Assembly: GCF_042667405.1 (NCBI RefSeq)
Contig: NZ_JBHVAL010000010.1
Coordinates: 1-64,000 of the forward strand
Direction of reading: 5' to 3'
Source: Arthrobacter sp042667405
Lineage (GTDB): Bacteria; Actinomycetota; Actinomycetes; Actinomycetales; Micrococcaceae
DNA length: 64,000 nucleotides
Part shown: positions 9,313-17,399 of the stretch, in pieces
How positions within the stretch are numbered: the stretch's first letter is position 1
Layout of the letters: the number at the start of each line of letters is the position of its first letter
Notes under the pieces: model-generated
Told to the model about the DNA's origin: nothing
Databases searched by the model: none
The model's input: the letters and a program-made list of their open reading frames with translations, nothing else
Made by a program: the position numbers and the translations under genes

Positions 9313-11571
9313 TTACTCGAAACGGGTGGCCGTCAGGGCAGTGTTGCCGCGGGCCAGACCGAAAGTGCCCGCCACGGCGCAGCACGCAAGGGCCAGGCTC
9401 ATCCCCAGTGCAACAAAGTAGCCGGGCTCCGGCCAAGTCACGTGGTAATCGTGGTTGATTGCCGTCACCAGGAGCCAGGCGGTCAGGAAGCCAAGGCCCA
9501 CAGAGAGCAACAACACGCTGAGGAGCGGGACGGCTGCTTCCCGGACGACGATTCCGCGAAGGACGGATGTCGGCATTCCCATCAGCCGCATCAGTCCCAG
9601 GACTCTTCGCCTGTCCATGATGGCAGCGGCAGTCCCGACAGCCAGGGATAACCCGGCGATCGCTACCGAAACGAACATGCCCAGGTATGCCAGGACGGCC
9701 AGGCCTTGGACCAGCCGGCGGGAGGACTGCAGTTGAGTGTCCGGAGTTGCACTGGCGGGAGTGGCTGTCACGCCCGAGCTGTCCAAGACGGTACGGGCGC
9801 GGTCCATGGCTTCAGGCGTACCGTCCGTGCCGAGCACCAACACCACCGGGACCATCCCTTCCAAGGCTCCGCTGGGCGCCGGTTTCAATGCCAGGGGTTG
9901 CGTAGTCCAGAAATAGAGGAACGTGCCATCCACGGCGACGGTCTCGGAGGAAGGTATGTCCTCAAAGCCCAATGCGCGGGCGTCAGCGGGAGTGAAGAAC
10001 AGCTCAGGTCCGGCACCTTCAGCAGAGAACGCGGCGGGGCCGTACCCCGTCACAGCGTTGCGGATGCCAGGCTTTGATGTGGCGTCCATGACGGTCTTGG
10101 CCACAGCCGCCTGGAGCTCTCCCGATGGTGCCGATTCGCCGGAACGCAGCGTAGCCATCAGGCTCGAAGGATGTAGGAGACCGGGACGTGCCACAGGCTC
10201 GTCGGTGGATTGGATGACGCTGGATCCTCCGGCAAAAACGGACACCACGAACACCGCGATAACCAGCCCGGAGACAGAGCGGAATGTGGCAACAGGGGTG
10301 CGCTGGATCCGGCTTGCCGCTATGACCGCGGCCGCTCTCCTGGCGTGCCGCAACCCTCTGCGGCTCACGGTTCTGGTCAGCCAAGGTCCGATCACCACGA
10401 TGCCCGCCAGGACAGCAAGGAAGCCAACCACCAGCATGGGTGACTCGAGCCATGGCAGCCGGATCTCCAGGACACGGATGGTCACTACCGCCGTCGCCAT
10501 GAGGGCAATGCCCAGCAGCAGGGGCACAGTTCGCCAAGCCGTGAGTACCCTTTCGTGCACGGCCCGGTTCACCCCCAGGGGTCCGACGTCGGCACGGGCT
10601 GTCCGGACGCCGGCCACAAGCGCAGAAGCTGCCACCACCACCGCCACAACCATCACTGCGGCAAGCCACCCCGCGTGGAGGTCGGAGGCGAACATCCTGG
10701 TCCCGTTGACAGGAATCTCCGCCGCTGCCGGGGTCAGCAAGGCGGCCAAACCCACGCCCACCATCGCGCCCGCAAAGCTTGGAATGGCGACCTCGACGGC
10801 GGCGATCCACGCGACCGTGCGTGGCGGCGCTCCCATAAGCCTCAACGTTGCAAAGCGTTCCCGACGCTGCGCGGCCCCCAGCCCAGTAACGATGCTGATC
10901 AGCAGCAGCACGGGAAAGAACACCGCAATGGCGCCGATCGTCAGCACTGTGACGTAACTGGCGGCACTTCCTCCGTAAGGGTTGCTGGTGAAATCTGAGA
11001 CAAGGGACGCGTTCCCGCCGCCCCGAAGCTCGGACTCCGGTGCCCCCGTGATGACAATCAGGGAGTCCGGGCCAGGAAGCGCGGAGGAGTCAATAATGCC
11101 GGCAAATTTGCCGAAGCGATCTCCTAGCTGGTCCGCCGGCGTCGATTCAATGAGCCGCTGCAGGGCAGGCGAGGCGTAGTAGCTGCCAGGCTCTGGGGGC
11201 TTGCCGATCCCGGGGACGCGCACGGTTGCCGATGGCAGCGCGGCAAAGTCCCTGCGTTCAATGAGTTGGTCCCGGAAAACCTCGGCGCCCCGGGTGCGCA
11301 TGAGGGCGGTCCCGGGTGTCAGGGGTATGGGCGCCAGTGCTCCCGAAGCATCGAGGGAGGCGGACATTGAGGGGTTCCCCGTTTCGCGCAACCAAGCACC
11401 GCGGTCATCGCGGGCTTGGAGGCCGTTCGCTCCACCCCAGAGCAGCAACAGCAGGCAAACTCCGACTGCGACTCCCCCAGCGATGCCGGCGAGCCTGCCG
11501 TAGGCGGACCGGCCGCCAAGCACCGCGACGCGGAACAGTCCCGTGTTCGGGCGGAACTTAGCGATGCTCAT
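9313..11571 (-). CDS. FtsX-type ABC transporter permease
   Basis: A 752-residue polytopic permease of the FtsX/MacB/YknZ type. It has an N-terminal helix (about 28-46), an extracytoplasmic domain, a first FtsX block of helices beginning VTVLTIGAIAVFFPVLLL with AAQRRERFATLRLMGAPPRTV, further helices, a second extracytoplasmic region and a C-terminal FtsX block with MDRRRVLGLMRLMGMPTSVLRG. The paired LRLMG motifs mark the two FtsX repeats. Start ATG 11571 overlaps the stop of the ATPase gene. With the ATPase it probably exports or extracts a lipophilic or peptide compound; the adjacent PadR regulator suggests induction by that compound, as in bacteriocin or antibiotic resistance loci (inference). 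Confidence 0.88.
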   Translation of the reverse strand: MSIAKFRPNTGLFRVAVLGGRSAYGRLAGIAGGVAVGVCLLLLLWGGANGLQARDDRGAWLRETGNPSMSASLDASGALAPIPLTPGTALMRTRGAEVFRDQLIERRDFAALPSATVRVPGIGKPPEPGSYYASPALQRLIESTPADQLGDRFGKFAGIIDSSALPGPDSLIVITGAPESELRGGGNASLVSDFTSNPYGGSAASYVTVLTIGAIAVFFPVLLLISIVTGLGAAQRRERFATLRLMGAPPRTVAWIAAVEVAIPSFAGAMVGVGLAALLTPAAAEIPVNGTRMFASDLHAGWLAAVMVVAVVVAASALVAGVRTARADVGPLGVNRAVHERVLTAWRTVPLLLGIALMATAVVTIRVLEIRLPWLESPMLVVGFLAVLAGIVVIGPWLTRTVSRRGLRHARRAAAVIAASRIQRTPVATFRSVSGLVIAVFVVSVFAGGSSVIQSTDEPVARPGLLHPSSLMATLRSGESAPSGELQAAVAKTVMDATSKPGIRNAVTGYGPAAFSAEGAGPELFFTPADARALGFEDIPSSETVAVDGTFLYFWTTQPLALKPAPSGALEGMVPVVLVLGTDGTPEAMDRARTVLDSSGVTATPASATPDTQLQSSRRLVQGLAVLAYLGMFVSVAIAGLSLAVGTAAAIMDRRRVLGLMRLMGMPTSVLRGIVVREAAVPLLSVLLLSVGLGFLTAWLLVTAINHDYHVTWPEPGYFVALGMSLALACCAVAGTFGLARGNTALTATRFE

Positions 11572-12278
11572 GGAGACACCCGGTATCCGGCACCCAGGAC
11601 TCCGTCGCGGACCACGACTTCCCTGTCGGCGTAGGCAGCAGTACGGGCATCGTGGGTGATCATCACTACGGTGGTTCCCGCCTGGCGCACAAGTTCGAGC
11701 ATCAGGGTCAGCACGTTTTCCGAGGCCAAGGAATCGAGCGCGCCGGTGGGTTCGTCCGCGAACAACACAGCAGGTGAGGTCACCAGTGCACGGGCAACGG
11801 CCACCCGTTGGGCCTGGCCGCCGGACAGTTCTCCGGGGAGCTTCCCGCCCATTCCGCCCAGTCCGAGTTGCTCCAGCAGATTGGCGGACTTACGGAGCGC
11901 TTCTGGGCGGCTGACCCCGTCCAAGAGCAAGGGGAGGCTGACGTTGTCCACTGCTGTGAGCTCCGGCAGGAGTTGGCCGAACTGAAAGACGAATCCGAAC
12001 TCTTTCAGCCTCAGGCGCGAACGCCGGGGTTCACGCAAGGAACTGAGTTCCAGGGGATCCAGCCCGGCAGGTCGGTAGGTGACGGAACCGGCGTCGGGCG
12101 TCAGGACGCCTGCCAGGCAGTGCAGCAGTGTGGACTTGCCGGACCCGGAGGGGCCCATGACGGCGAGTACTTCACCCGCGTGGACATCGAGGTCGATGCC
12201 ACGCAGTGCCTCGGTTGGGCCGAAGGAGTGTTGCAGTGCGCGCGCACTGAGGATGGGTGTTGTGGTGTCGGTGATCAT
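11568..12278 (-). CDS. ABC transporter ATP-binding protein (LolD/MacB type)
   Basis: A 236-residue ATPase partnering the FtsX-type permease. Motifs: Walker A GPSGSGKST, Q-loop FVFQFGQLLPELTAVDNV, signature LSGGQAQR, Walker B VLFADEPTGALD and the switch His in MITHDARTA. The ADEPTGALD wording is typical of the MacB/LolD/FtsE branch. Start ATG 12278 is chosen because it overlaps the PadR stop (ATGA); a longer in-frame extension to 12560 runs inside the PadR gene and has no similarity. The three genes PadR, ATPase and permease are translationally coupled. Confidence 0.95.
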   Translation of the reverse strand: MITDTTTPILSARALQHSFGPTEALRGIDLDVHAGEVLAVMGPSGSGKSTLLHCLAGVLTPDAGSVTYRPAGLDPLELSSLREPRRSRLRLKEFGFVFQFGQLLPELTAVDNVSLPLLLDGVSRPEALRKSANLLEQLGLGGMGGKLPGELSGGQAQRVAVARALVTSPAVLFADEPTGALDSLASENVLTLMLELVRQAGTTVVMITHDARTAAYADREVVVRDGVLGAGYRVSP

Positions 12279-12802
12279 GCGCTCTGCAGTTCCTTCTTGA
12301 GTTGGGTCAGCCGGGCGCTGGTGAGGTCCATCCACCGCAGGTCGGCCTCGATGTGGAACAACCCGTGGTCGCACATCAGGACTTGCACTATGTCGGCATC
12401 CTTTTTCAGGCGGGTGAGTTCTCGCATCCGGGCCATGTGCTCGCTGCGCTGCAGGTCCAGGAGGTGCTCGGCGTCGTCGTGGAGTAGCAAGGCGATCACC
12501 GTCTTGGCGAAGAGGTTGCTTTGCAGGGACTCCGAAGGGACGTCCGGGGTAAACAGCCATTCGCGGACCTTGGCCTGGCCGGCAACGGTGATCTCGTATT
12601 TCTTCCGGTCCGGGCCTCCCCCGGTTTCTTCACCCAGCGCCCGGATCAGTTCGTCGCGGACCATGCGGGCAAGCGTGGAATACACCTGTCCGAAGGCCAG
12701 CGCCTTTCCGGCGCCGAAGTACCGGTCATAGGAGTGCTTGAGGTCGTAGCCGTAGCTGGCTTCGCGGTTCAAGAGACCCAGGAGGGTCAGGGAGTTGTTC
12801 AC
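12275..12802 (-). CDS. PadR-family transcriptional regulator
   Basis: A 175-residue regulator with the PadR winged helix at the N-terminus (LTLLGLLNREASYGYDLKHSYDRYFG, then a wing at DRKKYEITVAGQAKVREWL) and the C-terminal helical dimerisation domain. It heads the ABC-exporter operon. The GTG start at 12802 lies about 8 bases after a -10-like TATAGAT and has no Shine-Dalgarno, so the mRNA is probably leaderless. A CTATA-N9-TATAG palindrome overlaps that -10, which suggests autorepression relieved by the exported compound (inference from PadR biology). Confidence 0.9.
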   Translation of the reverse strand: MNNSLTLLGLLNREASYGYDLKHSYDRYFGAGKALAFGQVYSTLARMVRDELIRALGEETGGGPDRKKYEITVAGQAKVREWLFTPDVPSESLQSNLFAKTVIALLLHDDAEHLLDLQRSEHMARMRELTRLKKDADIVQVLMCDHGLFHIEADLRWMDLTSARLTQLKKELQSA

Positions 12803-12810
12803 GACTTCAT

Positions 12811-12829
12811 CTATACACTCAGTTTATAG
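12811..12829. promoter_or_regulatory. Probable PadR operator over the exporter promoter
   Basis: The sequence CTATACACTCAGTTTATAG is an inverted repeat CTATA-N9-TATAG. On the minus strand its downstream arm forms part of TATAGAT, a good -10 box placing the transcription start at or within a few bases of the GTG start. Its position over the promoter of a padR-led operon supports an operator role. Confidence 0.6.
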
Positions 12830-12918
12830 TTAAAGCCACTACCCTCCCGGGATGTCCCCGCGCCCGAATAATGAAAGACTGGGTGACAGTGCATGAACAA
12901 CCCCAGCCGGAGGTAAAT

Positions 12919-13749
12919 ATGGCAGAAGAAACCACGCCCCAGACGTCCACATCGGTTTACCGCAACGGCCACGAGATCGAATGCTGGCTCACGGACATGG
13001 ACGGCGTCCTGGTGCATGAAAACCAGGCGATCCCCGGCGCAGCGGAGCTCATCCAGCGCTGGGTGGATACGTCCAAGCGCTTCCTGGTGCTGACCAACAA
13101 CTCCATCTTCACTCCCCGCGACCTCGCTGCCCGTCTCCGGGCGTCCGGCCTCGAGGTTCCGGAGGAGAACATCTGGACCTCGGCGCTGGCCACGGCACAG
13201 TTCCTCAAGGACCAGGTCCAGTCCTCGGATTCGGGCAACCGCGCCTACACGATTGGTGAGGCCGGGCTCACAACCGCGCTCCACGAGGCCGGTTTCATCT
13301 TGACCGATACCGAACCCGATTTCGTGGTCCTCGGCGAGACCCGCACCTACTCCTTCGAAGCGATCACCATGGCCGTCCGCCACATCCTGGCCGGCGCACG
13401 CTTCATCGCCACCAACCCGGACGCCACCGGCCCGTCCAAGGACGGCCCCATGCCCGCGACCGGCGCCATCGCTGCCATGATCACCAAGGCCACTGGCCGC
13501 GAACCGTACGTCGTTGGCAAGCCCAACCCCATGATGTTCCGCTCGGCCATGAACAGGATTGACGCCCATTCCGAAACCACGGCCATGATCGGCGACCGCA
13601 TGGACACCGACATCATCGCCGGCATGGAAGCGGGCCTGCACACGGTCCTGGTGCTCAGCGGCATCACGCAGCGTGAAGAGATCGTTTCCTTCCCGTTCCG
13701 GCCCAACCAGATCCTCAATTCCGTGGCCGACCTCAAGAGCCAGATCTAA
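12919..13749 (+). CDS. HAD-IIA family hydrolase (NagD-like phosphatase)
   Basis: A 276-residue phosphatase of the haloacid dehalogenase superfamily, class IIA. It has motif I LTDMDGVLVHE (nucleophile Asp), motif II TNNS, the cap insertion, the motif III Lys in VGKPNPMMFRSAMN and motif IV IGDRMDTDIIAGMEAG. Family members dephosphorylate nucleoside monophosphates, sugar phosphates or pyridoxal phosphate; the substrate here is unknown. ATG 12919 has GGAGG at 12909-12913; an upstream in-frame start at 12871 lacks support. It is followed 12 bases later by a tyrosine-phosphatase gene, giving a two-gene phosphatase operon. Confidence 0.9.
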   Translation: MAEETTPQTSTSVYRNGHEIECWLTDMDGVLVHENQAIPGAAELIQRWVDTSKRFLVLTNNSIFTPRDLAARLRASGLEVPEENIWTSALATAQFLKDQVQSSDSGNRAYTIGEAGLTTALHEAGFILTDTEPDFVVLGETRTYSFEAITMAVRHILAGARFIATNPDATGPSKDGPMPATGAIAAMITKATGREPYVVGKPNPMMFRSAMNRIDAHSETTAMIGDRMDTDIIAGMEAGLHTVLVLSGITQREEIVSFPFRPNQILNSVADLKSQI

Positions 13750-13761
13750 GAAGGTATAACC

Positions 13762-14478
13762 GTGGCTGTCCTCAATCTGCGTCCCCTCGCCGGTGGACGG
13801 ATACTTAGGGGGAGCCAGCCGTTCGGCTTGGACGCCGCTGCAACGTCGGGTTTCCTGGCGGAGCACGGCATCCAAGCCATCGTTGACCTGCGCAGTGAGC
13901 TGGAGCGGTCTCTCGTTCCGTGGTTGGTTCCGGAGAACGTGAATCACGACGGCGGCCACGCACCTGCCGCGGTAGTCCCGCCCGCCGTCGAACTCATCAA
14001 CAACCCGCTGGACCCGAACGCCATAGCCGGTTCGCTCCAGGCCGTGCAAACTGCCGAGGACCTGGGCGAGCTGTATTTGGGTTGGATCCGGCTTCGACCC
14101 GGCTGGGTTGCTGATGCCCTGAGACCTGTGGCGCAGGGCAAACGAACGTTGGTGCACTGCTCGCTGGGCAAGGACAGGACCGGCGTGGTGTCCGCGATCG
14201 GGCTCCTTGCCGCCGGCGGGACCGAGGACGAGGTAGTGGCGGACTACGCCGCAACAACTACCAATCTGCCGGATGTCCTGAAGATCATGGCGGAAACGTG
14301 GCGCCTTAGCGTGCCCTCCACGCCGGCGGAGTATTTCAGCCCGGACCTCATGATCCTGCAGAGCCCTGAAGCTGCGATGCGGCATTTCCTGGCAGGATTC
14401 GCCAAAGAATTTGGTGGCGTCGGCGGCTTCTTGCGGGAGGCGGGCCTGACCGCCGTCGAAGTTGAAGCGCTGCGCTGA
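13762..14478 (+). CDS. Tyrosine-specific protein phosphatase-like protein
   Basis: A 238-residue protein of the bacterial tyrosine phosphatase family (Y_phosphatase3, as in MptpB/LipA). The P-loop HCSLGKDRTG contains the catalytic Cys and Arg, plus the Lys and Asp typical of this branch, which can also act on serine, threonine and phosphoinositides. The N-terminal GGRILRGSQPFGL and IVDLRSELERS motifs fit the family. GTG 13762 follows AAGAAGG. It is cotranscribed with the HAD phosphatase and converges with the Tat-exported hydrolase gene only 6 bases away. The physiological substrate is unknown. Confidence 0.88.
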   Translation: MAVLNLRPLAGGRILRGSQPFGLDAAATSGFLAEHGIQAIVDLRSELERSLVPWLVPENVNHDGGHAPAAVVPPAVELINNPLDPNAIAGSLQAVQTAEDLGELYLGWIRLRPGWVADALRPVAQGKRTLVHCSLGKDRTGVVSAIGLLAAGGTEDEVVADYAATTTNLPDVLKIMAETWRLSVPSTPAEYFSPDLMILQSPEAAMRHFLAGFAKEFGGVGGFLREAGLTAVEVEALR

Positions 14479-14484
14479 CGCCCC

Positions 14485-15609
14485 TTACACGGGCCTGATC
14501 ACCTTGCCGTTTGGCTCTTGGTAGAAAGGCTCCTCCGGTTCCGGCGGCAGGGGAAGGAGCTCATTCTGGATCTGTTCCAGCAACGGCCGGTACACGCCGC
14601 CGTTCCACTGGGGGCTGGCATGCGCGGGCCGTGCGCCCTCGGTGCTGAGCGTGGGCATCACCATGTTCGCGCCGAAAACCTTGCTCCACCCGGCACGTGC
14701 CGATTCGTAGTCCACGGTGCCGTCGTTGGAGTTGCCCATGAACGCCATCTTGACCCCGCCGATCTTGCCCGCGAACCGCAGTCCGTCAAAGTGGTAGATG
14801 TAGGCCGACTCCGTCTGGATGAGCACGCTGGAGGGAGCAATGGGCGACAGCTGCTCCGTGGTCTGATCCAGGATTTGCCGCCACGTGCGCTCGTCCTTAT
14901 GGACCACGCGCTCCCCCAGCTCATAGCCTCCGCGCAGCACGGACGGTATGCGGAACCCATTCTCGTAAAGGAACACGACGCCGTCGAACCAGCTTTGGTC
15001 CAGAACGTCCGCACGGCTGAACGGACTCGAATCCAGGACAATCACTTGCGTTTCCATACCGTGCAGTTCCAGCAAGCGTGCGGCCACCTGGGTTGCCAGC
15101 ATTCCGCCGAAACTGTGCCCGTAAAAGTACAGCTTCTCCAACCCAAGCTCGCGGACATGCAGGATGATCTCGCGGACCACCTCGTCCACGTCCAGGCCCA
15201 GGTTGGAATACCCGACGGCGGCAAGGCGGGCACGTTGGTGCAGTGCGGGACGCAGTGAGTTCAGGATCCACTGGGCCTCTTCCCAGCTGGTCTTGTACCC
15301 GGGAAACAGGATCCAACTGGCTTTGGGAAAGTACAGGTCCGAGTACGGATCGGGCACGCGCAGTATCTTGGTAGCCCGGCGCTCGGCCTGGACGCGGCGG
15401 GTGAAGAGCATGTCCCCGGCAAGCGCGGCGGAGATGCCTGCGTAGGTGAGGAAGTTCCGGCGCGAGGTCTTCTTGAGCCGGGCAGCGTAGGGCAGGATCC
15501 TGGCCCAGGCGGCCGGATCCTGTTCCTTGTCCGGTTCCGGAATCACGGGCGCCGGAGGGTTTTGACCCACCTCCGGCGGCGCCGTGAGCTTCCCTACTTG
15601 AACGTCCAC
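14485..15609 (-). CDS. Alpha/beta hydrolase with Tat-type signal
   Basis: A 374-residue protein with an alpha/beta-hydrolase core. The nucleophile elbow is GHSFGG (164-169) after LEKLYFY, and a late His is offered by the C-terminal region around RPAHASPQW. The N-terminus is unusual: about 45 Pro-rich and charged residues, then KKTSRRNFLTYAGISAALAG, which reads as a twin-arginine signal (RR at 50-51) with a hydrophobic core but no obvious AxA cleavage, so it may be Tat-anchored. The GTG start is at 15609. It may be an esterase or lipase-like enzyme outside the membrane; the substrate is unknown. It converges with the phosphatase operon and is preceded by a large palindrome. Confidence 0.75.
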   Translation of the reverse strand: MDVQVGKLTAPPEVGQNPPAPVIPEPDKEQDPAAWARILPYAARLKKTSRRNFLTYAGISAALAGDMLFTRRVQAERRATKILRVPDPYSDLYFPKASWILFPGYKTSWEEAQWILNSLRPALHQRARLAAVGYSNLGLDVDEVVREIILHVRELGLEKLYFYGHSFGGMLATQVAARLLELHGMETQVIVLDSSPFSRADVLDQSWFDGVVFLYENGFRIPSVLRGGYELGERVVHKDERTWRQILDQTTEQLSPIAPSSVLIQTESAYIYHFDGLRFAGKIGGVKMAFMGNSNDGTVDYESARAGWSKVFGANMVMPTLSTEGARPAHASPQWNGGVYRPLLEQIQNELLPLPPEPEEPFYQEPNGKVIRPV

Positions 15610-15651
15610 GCAGCAAGCATAGGCTTCAACGCGGGCACCTCACATCCCCGC

Positions 15652-15712
15652 AGTTTGTGTACAGCTAATGCCCTTAAGATGCGCTCATAAGGGCATTAGC
15701 TGTACAAAAACT
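15652..15712. repeat. Long palindrome at the 3-prime end of pyrE
   Basis: Arms 15652-15676 and 15688-15712 match at 24 of 25 positions around an 11-base loop; the arm contains GTACAGCTAATGCCCTTA. It begins 2 bases after the pyrE stop. It lacks a clear T-run directly after the stem, so it may be a palindromic intergenic element used as a terminator rather than a simple terminator. The placement flush against a stop codon resembles the palindrome at 5963-6029. Confidence 0.75.
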
Positions 15713-15714
15713 CG

Positions 15715-16287
15715 CTAGTTGAGGCCGAGTTCGTCCTTGCCGAAAGCGAAGAGGTAGGGAACGCCGGTTTCAGCTTCGATCTTCTCTTTCGCGCCGGTGT
15801 TGCGGTCAACGATCACGGCGACGGCCACAACGTTGCCGCCGGCCTTCCGGACACCTTCGACGGCGGTCAGTGCGGACCCGCCCGTGGTGGACGTGTCTTC
15901 GAGGACCACAACGTTACGCCCTTCAACCGAGGGGCCTTCCACCTGGCGGCCCATGCCGTAGGACTTCTGGGCCTTGCGGACAACGAAGGCGTCCACGGCA
16001 CGGCCGGCGTCGGCGGCAGCGTGCATCACAGCGGTACCGACGGGGTCGGCACCCATGGTGAGTCCGCCCGCGCACTCAACCTGGACACCGGCGTCGTCGA
16101 TCATTGCCAGCATGACCTGGCCCACCAGCTTGGAGGCCTCGTGGTGCAAGGTGATGCGGCGGAGGTCGATGTAGTAGTCAGCTTCCTTGCCGCTGGAGAG
16201 GATCACCTTGCCACGGACCACCGCCAGCTCTTTGATGAGTTCAAGAAGGCGGGCACGGGCAGCTGAGGTGTCAGGCGAGGAAGTCAT
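15715..16287 (-). CDS. pyrE: Orotate phosphoribosyltransferase
   Basis: A 190-residue enzyme of pyrimidine synthesis that joins orotate and PRPP to make OMP. The PRPP-binding motif is VVVLEDTSTTGGS, the catalytic loop is RKAQKSYGMGRQVEG (Lys residues and Gly hinge) and the orotate-binding N-terminal part includes SSGKEADYYIDLRR. ATG 16287 follows AGGAGCC. The C-terminus PYLFAFGKDELGL is typical of the actinobacterial form. Monocistronic as far as can be seen, ending at the long palindrome. Confidence 0.95.
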   Translation of the reverse strand: MTSSPDTSAARARLLELIKELAVVRGKVILSSGKEADYYIDLRRITLHHEASKLVGQVMLAMIDDAGVQVECAGGLTMGADPVGTAVMHAAADAGRAVDAFVVRKAQKSYGMGRQVEGPSVEGRNVVVLEDTSTTGGSALTAVEGVRKAGGNVVAVAVIVDRNTGAKEKIEAETGVPYLFAFGKDELGLN

Positions 16288-16325
16288 GGCTCCTAGTTTA
16301 GTGTGCCGCGTTTAGTGTGCGGAGT

Positions 16326-17393
16326 TCAGTGTGACGGCGCCGCCGTTGTGGCCCGGATGACCAGGCGCGGATCCACGATCTGGTCACGGGTTCCCTCCTC
16401 TCCTTCCACCTGGCGCAGCATCTCTTCCATGCATTTGCGCCCGAGTTCTTCGAAGTCCTGTTTGATGGTTGTCAGCGGCGGCATGAAGAAGCCGGCTTCC
16501 GGCTGGTCGTCGTATCCCACCACGCTGAGGTCGCCCGGAACTTGGCGTCCGGCCTCCTGGACAGCACGGAGGACCCCGACCGCCATCTGGTCGTTTGCCA
16601 CGAAGACGGCGGTCACGTCGTCGTGCTGGATCAGTTCCAACCCCGCCCGGTAACCGGAGGCAGCATCCCAGGCGCCCTGGAGCAGGACGTCCGCTTCAAG
16701 TCCCGCCGTCTCCAACGCTTCCCGCCAGCCTTCGATGCGCTCCGCGGCGTCGATCCAGTGGGGCGGACCGGAGATATGCGCGATGCTGCGATGGCCCAGT
16801 CCGATCAGGTGCTCAACGGCAAGCCGGGCGCCCAACCGCTGGTTGAGGGATGCCCCCTTCAGCGGGTTTCCCGCACCTGCCCCCACGGCCACGATGGGCA
16901 CGGGAACTGAGACGTCGCGCAAGGCCGCCAGGACATCCGGATGCGGGACCAGGATGACGATGCCATCAACTGACTGGCTGCTGAAATGCCCCATGGCATC
17001 GTTGATGCTTTCACTGGTCACCTCGCGCAGGCTCGCAATACTGACGAAATACCCGGCTTCCCTTCCCGCCTGCTCAACCCCAAGGAGTGTGTTGGCTGGC
17101 CCGAACTGCCCCGTTTCGCAGGCCAGGACACCGATGGTTCGGGATCGCCGCGTCACCAGGCTTCGCGCCGCCGTGTTCCGCCGATACCCGAGCCGGGCTA
17201 TCGCGGCCTCTACCCGCTCCCTGGTGTTGTGGCTGACGTTCGGGTGGTTGTTCAGGACCCGTGAAACCGTTTGATGCGAGACGCCGGCCATCTTGGCAAC
17301 ATCCCCCATGACCGGTGGCCGGGGTGAAGAATCGGGCGCGGCCCCGGGCAGTACCCGGGGCCGCGTCGTGGGCGGCTGTTCACCGCGTGGCAT
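16326..17393 (-). CDS. LacI-family sugar-responsive regulator
   Basis: A 355-residue repressor with a Pro-rich N-terminal extension of about 28 residues before the LacI helix-turn-helix (MGDVAKMAGVSHQTVSRVLN), hinge helix (YRRNTAARSLVTRRS) and periplasmic-binding-like sensor domain (DDVTAVFVANDQMAVGVLRA, VVGYDDQPEAGFFMPPLTTI). It is the last gene of the chvE-gguA-gguB operon, starting 6 bases after gguB. ATG 17393 is kept, although ATG 17309 would give a protein starting at the HTH. It probably binds the two operator sites at 21597-21615 and 21689-21707 and responds to the sugar carried by the importer (inference). Confidence 0.9.
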   Translation of the reverse strand: MPRGEQPPTTRPRVLPGAAPDSSPRPPVMGDVAKMAGVSHQTVSRVLNNHPNVSHNTRERVEAAIARLGYRRNTAARSLVTRRSRTIGVLACETGQFGPANTLLGVEQAGREAGYFVSIASLREVTSESINDAMGHFSSQSVDGIVILVPHPDVLAALRDVSVPVPIVAVGAGAGNPLKGASLNQRLGARLAVEHLIGLGHRSIAHISGPPHWIDAAERIEGWREALETAGLEADVLLQGAWDAASGYRAGLELIQHDDVTAVFVANDQMAVGVLRAVQEAGRQVPGDLSVVGYDDQPEAGFFMPPLTTIKQDFEELGRKCMEEMLRQVEGEEGTRDQIVDPRLVIRATTAAPSH

Positions 17394-17399
17394 CGGAGG

